Below are positions 6,944 through 10,658 of a stretch of 10,658 nt of DNA, piece after piece. The position numbers and the translations under genes are program-made. The notes under the pieces are model-generated. The model saw nothing but the letters and a program-made list of their open reading frames with translations. It was not told where the DNA came from and searched no databases. Position 1 is the stretch's first letter; each line of letters begins with the position of its first letter. Source of the DNA: Bacteroidales bacterium UBA1182 (lineage in GTDB: Bacteria > Bacteroidota > Bacteroidia > Bacteroidales > Bacteroidaceae); contig DBYQ01000084.1 of the NCBI GenBank assembly GCA_002310015.1, positions 1-10,658 of the forward strand, read 5' to 3'.

Positions 6944-7381
6944 ATGAATACTAAAAGAATGTCCATAAAGCTGCTGATAGGATGGTTTGCCATCTATGTC
7001 ATAGCAGGCGTGATTGTGTTACTGTTTGAGATGGGGCCGTTGAAAGGCTTATCACTGACAGATGCCAAGACCATTTATATACTTGAGGTTATCGGAGTAT
7101 TGGCATCGCTGGCACTTATCCCGCTGGCACTGCGCGGTTTCAAGAAGATGGTGGACCGCCTGGATGAGAAGGAGTACCCTGAGGAGAAGATTGAAAAGAT
7201 ATATATGGCCTGCTCCTGGTTGCGTCTGTTGGCCTTTTTCATGGTGGTTGAATTCGGAGTGATACTATACTACCTTTTAAATGATTCCATAGGGTTGTAT
7301 ATTGCAGCCATCGGTGCAATCTGCTCCCTGTTCTCATTCCCCACAAAGGCTGGTATCGAGCACGAGACAGGTTTCTATTGA
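6944..7381 (+). CDS. Small four-helix membrane protein of unknown function
   Basis: This is a 145-aa hydrophobic protein with four predicted membrane segments at about 8-28, 44-64, 90-111 and 116-132. A charged loop between helices 2 and 3 (KKMVDRLDEKEYPEEKIEKIY) is probably cytoplasmic. I see no enzymatic or transport motif. It sits 10 bp after recR, with AAGGA just before its ATG, and 6 bp before a glycosyltransferase gene. I recall the order recR, membrane protein, glycosyltransferase, acetyltransferase from other Bacteroidales, which supports a real and conserved gene, but the function is unknown. Confidence 0.8.
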   Translation: MNTKRMSIKLLIGWFAIYVIAGVIVLLFEMGPLKGLSLTDAKTIYILEVIGVLASLALIPLALRGFKKMVDRLDEKEYPEEKIEKIYMACSWLRLLAFFMVVEFGVILYYLLNDSIGLYIAAIGAICSLFSFPTKAGIEHETGFY

Positions 7382-7387
7382 TCCTTT

Positions 7388-8557
7388 ATGCCGTCAGTAA
7401 GCATCATCATAGTCAGCTACAAGGTGAGGTACTACATAGAGCAGTGCCTCAACTCCGTGTTGCGCTCTGTTCCCGATGCGCAGATACTGGTGGTTGACAA
7501 TGACTCCGCTGACGGTTCCGTAGAGTTCCTGCGTGAGCGGTTCCCGCAGATAGAGGTGATAGCCAATGACTTCAATGCCGGATTCGGTAAAGCTAACAAT
7601 ATGGCTCTGGGTAAGGTGCAGGGCAGGTATGTGCTGTTCCTTAATCCCGATACCGTTGTGGCTGAGCGTACCATTCCGGAATGTGTGGAATATATGGATG
7701 CGCATCCGGGGGTGGGTGCCGTAGGCATACGCATGCAGTATGGTGACGGCCGTTTTGCGCTGGAGTCACGCCGTTCATTGCCTACGCCGTCAGTATCGTT
7801 CTGGCACATGACGGGGTTGGGCAGGCTGTTCCCTAACTCAAGGGTATTTGCAAAATATCATCGCACATATATGGATAAGGATGGTGAATGCCCGGTTGAT
7901 GTGGTATCGGGAGCGTATATGTTTGTACGCAAGGAGGCGCTTGACAGGACCGGTGGTTTTGACGAGTCATTCTTTATGTACGGTGAGGATATAGACCTCT
8001 CATACAGAATACTGCAGGAGGGATATCAGAACCGTTATCTGCCGCTGCCCATAGTACACTACAAGGGTGAAAGCACTAACAAGACATCATACCGGTATGC
8101 CAAGGTGTTCTATGACGCCATGCTCATATTCTTCAATAAGCATTTCCACCGTTACAGCCGTCTGTTTGCCCTGCTGGTGAGGGTGGTGCTGGGATTTAGG
8201 AAAGTTGGAACATACATTGGCGAGAACCTGCATGCACGCAGCCGCAGACTTGCTGATTATACTGAGAACTGCCTGTATGTGGGGCGTAAGAGCACTTTTG
8301 CAGATGTGGAGAGGCTGCTGTCAGGCAGTGAGGTGCTGCGTAACCCGCAGTATGTTGAGGGAGCCGGCGATGTGGGCTCCGTGCTTCAGGGCCGGTTGAG
8401 CCAGGACATTGATGCCGTATTGTTTGATACTGACGCTTTTACGTATGATGCCATCATGTACTGGATGTACAGCAGGGCATCTGAAGGAAAACGATATACT
8501 ATGGGCCTGTATTCAGAGAAAACGGGCAAACTTATAACTGTTGATGAGGTATTATGA
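7388..8557 (+). CDS. Family 2 glycosyltransferase (rhamnosyltransferase-like) with C-terminal extension
   Basis: This is a 389-aa protein. The GT-A catalytic domain covers about 1-270: the opening strand PSVSIIIVSYKVRYYIEQCL, nucleotide-sugar contact V36-D37-N38-D39-S40-ADGS, NAGFGKANN (63-71), and the divalent-metal motif L85-N86-P87-D88 in place of DxD. Acceptor-side motifs are VSGAYMFVRKEAL, GGFDESFFMYGEDIDLSYR and IVHYKGEST. This is the WbbL/rhamnosyltransferase-like branch of GT2. No membrane helices are evident apart from a moderately hydrophobic stretch near FALLVRVVLGF, so peripheral membrane association is likely. Residues from about 285 to 389 form an extra domain with no motif I recognise (FDTDAFTYDAIMYWM). 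Substrate and glycan are unknown. The stop overlaps the next start (ATGA), so translation is coupled. Confidence 0.9.
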   Translation: MPSVSIIIVSYKVRYYIEQCLNSVLRSVPDAQILVVDNDSADGSVEFLRERFPQIEVIANDFNAGFGKANNMALGKVQGRYVLFLNPDTVVAERTIPECVEYMDAHPGVGAVGIRMQYGDGRFALESRRSLPTPSVSFWHMTGLGRLFPNSRVFAKYHRTYMDKDGECPVDVVSGAYMFVRKEALDRTGGFDESFFMYGEDIDLSYRILQEGYQNRYLPLPIVHYKGESTNKTSYRYAKVFYDAMLIFFNKHFHRYSRLFALLVRVVLGFRKVGTYIGENLHARSRRLADYTENCLYVGRKSTFADVERLLSGSEVLRNPQYVEGAGDVGSVLQGRLSQDIDAVLFDTDAFTYDAIMYWMYSRASEGKRYTMGLYSEKTGKLITVDEVL

Positions 8558-9084
8558 TGGCGAACAACGTTTTGACTGACGGAAAATACCGTCTTCGCGC
8601 TCCGGAACCTGAGGATCTGGATGTGCTGTTCAATATGGAGAATGACAGTTCCATTTGGATGGTGTCAGGTAATGCCGTGCCTTATTCCCGTTATCAGATC
8701 AAGAAGTATATCCAGCAGTCACAGCATGATTTCTATACAGACCGTCAGATACGGTTTATGATTGTGCGTGAAAAGGATAATGTTGTGCTGGGTAGCGTTG
8801 ATTTGACCGATATAGACCCATATAACGGCCGTGCCGAGGTAGGCATTGCCTTGCTTTCAGAGTACAGAGGGCAGGGTATAGCATCGTCTGCACTGAAGAT
8901 TGTGCTGGGGTATGCCAAGAGTGTGCTGCACCTGCGTCAGCTGTTCTGCTTAGTGCCGGCTGATAATGATACGAGCGTTAAACTGTTCGCCAGCAGCGGG
9001 TTCTGTGAGAGCGGCCGTTTGCAGCAGTGGCTTGTCCATGAGGAGAACTATTCTGACGTTCTCATACTGCAGAAAATTTTTTGA
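8554..9084 (+). CDS. GNAT-family N-acetyltransferase (RimJ/RimL type)
   Basis: This is a 176-aa protein. The Acetyltransf_3/RimJ-like pattern is clear: the N-terminal YRLRAPEPEDLDVLFNMEND, the central beta strands VVLGSVDLTDIDPYNGRAEVGIAL, the acetyl-CoA pyrophosphate loop in YRGQGIASSAL (about 109-119), and the C-terminal NDTSVKLFASSGFCESGRL. The first of two in-frame ATG codons (8554, 8557) overlaps the glycosyltransferase stop, giving ATGATG; either could be used. Some members of this group acetylate spermidine or the N-termini of ribosomal proteins; the substrate here cannot be read from sequence. It is the last gene of the recR operon, and no strong terminator precedes the tRNA. Confidence 0.9.
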   Translation: MMANNVLTDGKYRLRAPEPEDLDVLFNMENDSSIWMVSGNAVPYSRYQIKKYIQQSQHDFYTDRQIRFMIVREKDNVVLGSVDLTDIDPYNGRAEVGIALLSEYRGQGIASSALKIVLGYAKSVLHLRQLFCLVPADNDTSVKLFASSGFCESGRLQQWLVHEENYSDVLILQKIF

Positions 9085-9102
9085 AAAAAAAGTGCCAGAA
9101 CG

Positions 9103-9133
9103 CTTGTAGGTACGAAAAATGTACGTACCTTTG
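9103..9133 (+). promoter_or_regulatory. tRNA-Asp promoter overlapped by an inverted repeat
   Basis: CTTG (9103-9106) and TACCTTTG (9126-9133) with a 19-bp spacer match the Bacteroidetes promoter form. An inverted repeat AGGTACG (9108-9114) / CGTACCT (9124-9130) with a 9-bp spacer spans the spacer and the -7 box. Transcription would begin about 11 nt before the mature tRNA. Confidence 0.7.
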
Positions 9134-9150
9134 TCACCGCAAAACAGCGA

Positions 9151-9224
9151 GGTGCGTTAGTTCAGCTGGTTAGAATGCCGCCCTGTCACGGCGGAGGTCA
9201 TGGGTTCGAGTCCCATACGCACCG
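9151..9224 (+). tRNA. tRNA-Asp (anticodon GTC)
   Basis: This is a 74-nt cloverleaf. Acceptor arms GGTGCGT (9151-9157) / ACGCACC (9217-9223) are followed by discriminator G9224. The D-arm segment is AGTTCAGCTGGTTAGAAT. The anticodon stem CCGCC (9178-9182) / GGCGG (9190-9194) encloses CTGTCAC, with anticodon GTC at 9185-9187. The T-arm ATGGGTTCGAGTCCCAT is canonical. CCA is not encoded (GCAC follows), so it must be added enzymatically. Confidence 0.98.
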
Positions 9225-9228
9225 CACA

Positions 9229-9266
9229 AAACTGCCCTACAAGCCCTGTAGGGCAGTTTGCTTTTT
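9229..9266 (+). terminator. Rho-independent terminator of tRNA-Asp
   Basis: AAACTGCCCTACA (9229-9241) and TGTAGGGCAGTTT (9247-9259) form a perfect 13-bp stem with a 5-nt loop, followed by GC and T5 (9262-9266). It begins four bases after the tRNA end. Confidence 0.92.
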
Positions 9267-9270
9267 AAAT

Positions 9271-9292
9271 CTTTCCTACATCTTTCCTACAT
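9271..9292 (+). repeat. 11-bp perfect tandem repeat downstream of tRNA-Asp
   Basis: CTTTCCTACAT is present twice head to tail (9271-9281, 9282-9292). The position directly 3' of a tRNA terminator is one where integrative elements often insert in this phylum, so a recombination trace is possible, but no integrase gene is seen in the window. Confidence 0.85.
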
Positions 9293-9373
9293 TTTTTGAA
9301 ATCTGAAAGAATTGGCCCCGGAATTCAAACGAACTCCAGGGCCTGTAGATACTTTAAAACCCGCTATTTTCAT
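9287..9373 (-). CDS. Possible 28-codon small ORF with its own -7 box
   Basis: On the minus strand an ATG at 9373 opens a 28-codon frame starting MKIAGFKVSTGPGVRLN and stopping at TAG (9289-9287). A TAnnTTTG match, TATCTTTG, lies 16 bp upstream (9396-9389), which would give a leader of only about 10 nt. The start codon lies in a hairpin (CGCTAT 9362-9367 / ATAGCG 9372-9377). A second hairpin with GGCCC/GGGCC arms (9314-9343) lies inside the frame. There is no recognised homologue and no clear -33 box. The stop falls in the tandem repeat. This may be a decayed gene start rather than a real peptide. Confidence 0.2.
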   Translation of the reverse strand: MKIAGFKVSTGPGVRLNSGANSFRFQKM

Positions 9374-9437
9374 AGCGTATTTCAATCACAAAGATAAGAA
9401 AATAATCGGTACCATCTCAGTACCCAGCTATTTTCCG

Positions 9438-9445
9438 TACCTTTG
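9438..9445 (+). promoter_or_regulatory. -7 box of the amidase-like gene
   Basis: TACCTTTG matches TAnnTTTG. The 11-bp context CGTACCTTTGT is identical to that of the tRNA-Asp promoter (9124-9134). Transcription would start near 9452, about 20 nt before the ATG. No TTTG -33 box is apparent. Confidence 0.6.
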
Positions 9446-9471
9446 TATAAACACCATAAAACACAATAGCC

Positions 9472-10065
9472 ATGAACATCAACTTAATCTACCCCCACAT
9501 TCCGGCCCCATTGGACCGACACATCCCCGACACTGACATCACCGCCTGCAGACTCCTGAACAACCTCGCAGAGCAGATCAAGCAGCAGCTGCAGCAATCC
9601 TCCAAAGACACACCGTCCGTAACGGTCAACATCATCACAGCGCCAATAGAACACCTGATGCGTAAGCTGGCCACCCAAGCCCGCACACAACCCGCATCCT
9701 CCAACCTGAACATCATACTCCAGCTGGGTGCCTCCGTCCAGGATGACCGTTGGCATCCAGCCTCCGGCTTTACCGTTACCTGCCAAAAGAGCAATCCTCA
9801 GTCAGACCAGCTATCAGACATCCTAATCCTTCAGGCCTCAAGGATCCTTGGCCGCAGCGCAATCGCTAACCAGCCAGCCGCCATCTGCCAAAGGGAACAC
9901 TCCACAGCCCGCCTCTTAGACGTGGCCACAGCACCTTCAGTTCTCTCCACCTGCCTCTACATAGACAACGAACATGATGCAGACTTCCTGCGCTCAGGCT
10001 CAGGAATCCCCACGCTGGCCATCATCCACGCTCAGGCCATAAGAGAGTATCTAATGCTTATTTGA
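9472..10065 (+). CDS. Divergent Amidase_3-like protein, probably catalytically inactive
   Basis: This is a 197-aa protein with no signal peptide. From memory of the family, it aligns along its length with short N-acetylmuramoyl-L-alanine amidases of Bacteroidetes: strand 1 and first ligand region INLIYPHIP (H9), then a helix with LLNNLAEQIKQQL, a second strand SVTVNIITAP, NIILQLGASVQDDRWHPASGF (80-100), SDQLSDILILQASRILG (111-127), and the closing APSVLSTCLYIDNEHDADFL (154-173) with a final helix IREYL. In active enzymes the third zinc ligand is the His of a SIHxNA-like motif and the catalytic Glu lies in a VLxE motif; here those places hold Q84 and T160. The gene is rich in C on the coding strand, unlike the operon to its left. 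It converges on the next gene with an 8-bp overlap. The fold call is moderate, the loss of activity an inference. Confidence 0.6.
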   Translation: MNINLIYPHIPAPLDRHIPDTDITACRLLNNLAEQIKQQLQQSSKDTPSVTVNIITAPIEHLMRKLATQARTQPASSNLNIILQLGASVQDDRWHPASGFTVTCQKSNPQSDQLSDILILQASRILGRSAIANQPAAICQREHSTARLLDVATAPSVLSTCLYIDNEHDADFLRSGSGIPTLAIIHAQAIREYLMLI

Positions 10066-10477
10066 TAAACAGGGTCCCTTCAAAGCCCTGCTTCCAGTCA
10101 GCCCCATCAAAAGAGAACTCATGCATCAGAGCCGGAACATTGTCAAAGTAATAAAGGTATGATCTGGCGTAAATCTCAGAGTAGTCGTTCTCAGTATAGT
10201 TGGGGTTGACCCAGGCAGTGAAAGCCGCATAACGCTTCAGTACCGGGGTTGCGAACTCCAGCATCGTAGCTTTGATAGTCTGTGTCAGGTCATCAGGAAG
10301 GATTGTCGCTTCATCCTGCAGAAGGCAAACAAGAGTCATTTTCGCAATGGTCTCGGTAATATCCTTCATGTCATCAGAATGGTACAGATACTTCATAGGA
10401 GCTTCATTGTCCCTCTTGAAAGTATCTTTAAAAATCTCCATCTCCGGGAGAACTTGGTAAGAACTATTGTATTCCAT
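10058..10477 (-). CDS. Hypothetical protein, soluble, no recognised family
   Basis: This is a 139-aa protein if ATG at 10477 is used (MEYNSSYQVL); the frame also opens with TTG at 10480. It has no signal peptide or membrane helix, is mildly acidic, and seems mostly helical in the middle (MKDITETIAKMTLVCLLQDE, QTIKATMLEFATPVLKRY). The C-terminal third is rich in Tyr, Phe and Trp (YSEIYARSYLYYFDNVP, ADWKQGFEGTLF). I recognise no family. Its stop overlaps the 3' end of the amidase-like gene by 8 bp. The start codon lies only 8 nt after a T6 tract that follows a very strong stem, with no room for a conventional promoter, so expression probably depends on read-through of the structured RNA upstream. 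Confidence 0.65.
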   Translation of the reverse strand: MEYNSSYQVLPEMEIFKDTFKRDNEAPMKYLYHSDDMKDITETIAKMTLVCLLQDEATILPDDLTQTIKATMLEFATPVLKRYAAFTAWVNPNYTENDYSEIYARSYLYYFDNVPALMHEFSFDGADWKQGFEGTLFIK

Positions 10478-10485
10478 CAATTATT

Positions 10486-10570
10486 AAAAAATAATGTGGG
10501 TGCCCCCCGAGAGGGTTTCAGGTGTCTGCAACAACCCTTATGTACACAACCGGGGGTAACACCCACATTA
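10486..10570 (-). terminator. Long-stem rho-independent terminator, alternative to the rod fold
   Basis: On the minus strand TAATGTGGGTG (10570-10560) and CCCCCG (10556-10551) pair with CGGGGG (10509-10504) and CACCCACATTA (10502-10492): 17 bp with one TTA bulge and one unpaired G, then T6 (10491-10486). The 41-nt loop has its own 6-bp helix (AACCCT 10538-10533 / AGGGTT 10517-10512, given in plus-strand coordinates). The 5' arm lies in the apex of the rod structure, so both folds cannot form fully at once. Confidence 0.7.
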
Positions 10571-10635
10571 CACGGGTGTCCTTTCCCTAATCGCGTTGTG
10601 TACAGGTTCATTAGCTTGCAGACTTCGAAACCCAC
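10486..10635 (-). ncRNA. Structured RNA with long interrupted rod (6S-like candidate or leader)
   Basis: On the minus strand three perfect helices nest in order: GGGTTTC (10633-10627) with GAAACCC (10519-10513); GTCTGCAA (10623-10616) with TTGCAGAC (10531-10524); TGTACACAAC (10604-10595) with GTTGTGTACA (10550-10541). They are separated by a small 3/4-nt internal loop and a larger 11/9-nt bubble (10615-10605 and 10540-10532). The 44-nt apex contains a further hairpin ACACCC (10579-10574) / GGGTGT (10564-10559). A long rod with a central bubble and a 3' terminator is the architecture of 6S RNA and of the Bacteroidetes 6S-Flavo candidate, which mimic an open promoter and bind RNA polymerase. 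The family name is inference; the helices are directly visible. A promoter is not clear within the window, so the 5' end is uncertain and may lie past 10640. Confidence 0.6.
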
Positions 10636-10658
10636 TTGCGAAAAGCGAAATTCAATAA

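Noticed and set aside
9314..9343. tRNA-like T-arm on the minus strand (GGAGT...ATTCC inside GGCCC/GGGCC)
   Set aside because: The loop is 8 nt rather than 7, GTTCR is only partly matched, and there is no D-arm or anticodon arm next to it; it is kept only as a hairpin.
9312..9536. 74-codon plus-strand ORF starting at 9312
   Set aside because: It runs through hairpins, the promoter box at 9438-9445 and into the amidase-like gene in another frame; the amino-acid pattern is not protein-like.
10478..10480. TTG as start of the minus-strand hypothetical gene
   Set aside because: An ATG follows as the very next codon (10477-10475) and is the more likely start.
10486..10640. Group I or II intron, CRISPR array or self-cleaving ribozyme at the right edge
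   Set aside because: No domain V-like hairpin, no regular repeat-spacer pattern and no hammerhead, twister or HDV core was found; the nested rod plus T6 tract fits a terminated RNA better.

Overview
The window looks like chromosome of a gut-type Bacteroidales (Bacteroides/Prevotella/Phocaeicola relatives). The evidence is repeated Bacteroidetes -7 promoter boxes of the form TAnnTTTG, a BlaI/M56 (BlaR1-like) pair, a BF3164-type propeller lipoprotein, an ECF sigma factor without a Shine-Dalgarno-like leader, and a tRNA-Asp gene without encoded CCA. The exact genus cannot be told from this sequence.

Positions 1-5554 form a signalling region. A first BlaI-type repressor (minus strand, cut by the window edge) diverges from an ECF sigma factor followed one base later by a four-helix membrane protein, and that pair ends in a very strong 13-bp terminator hairpin. 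A second promoter then drives a second BlaI repressor, a BlaR1-like M56 membrane metalloprotease with a long unfamiliar periplasmic domain, and a propeller lipoprotein. The expected logic, from the family, is that the M56 protease senses an envelope signal and causes loss of the BlaI repressor. AACTA/TAGTT half-sites recur at both BlaI promoters.

Positions 5664-9084 are housekeeping-like. yihA/engB (ribosome-assembly GTPase, minus) diverges from a tight four-gene operon: recR (recombinational repair), a four-helix membrane protein, a family 2 glycosyltransferase and a GNAT acetyltransferase. Both divergent promoters sit in a 64-bp gap, and the recR transcript is probably almost leaderless.

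Positions 9085-9471 hold tRNA-Asp(GTC) with its own promoter and terminator, then a short region with an exact 11-bp tandem repeat, hairpins, a leftward promoter box and a possible 28-codon ORF.

Positions 9472-10658 are the least ordinary part. A 197-aa protein reads as a divergent N-acetylmuramoyl-L-alanine amidase (Amidase_3) fold that seems to have lost catalytic residues. It converges on, and overlaps by 8 bp, an unknown 139-aa gene on the minus strand. Upstream of that gene, again on the minus strand, is a roughly 150-nt structured RNA: a 25-bp interrupted rod resembling 6S RNA, plus a mutually exclusive 17-bp stem followed by T6. It is either a stand-alone RNA (6S-like candidate) or a terminator/antiterminator leader for the unknown gene. 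This is the best candidate here for something undescribed.
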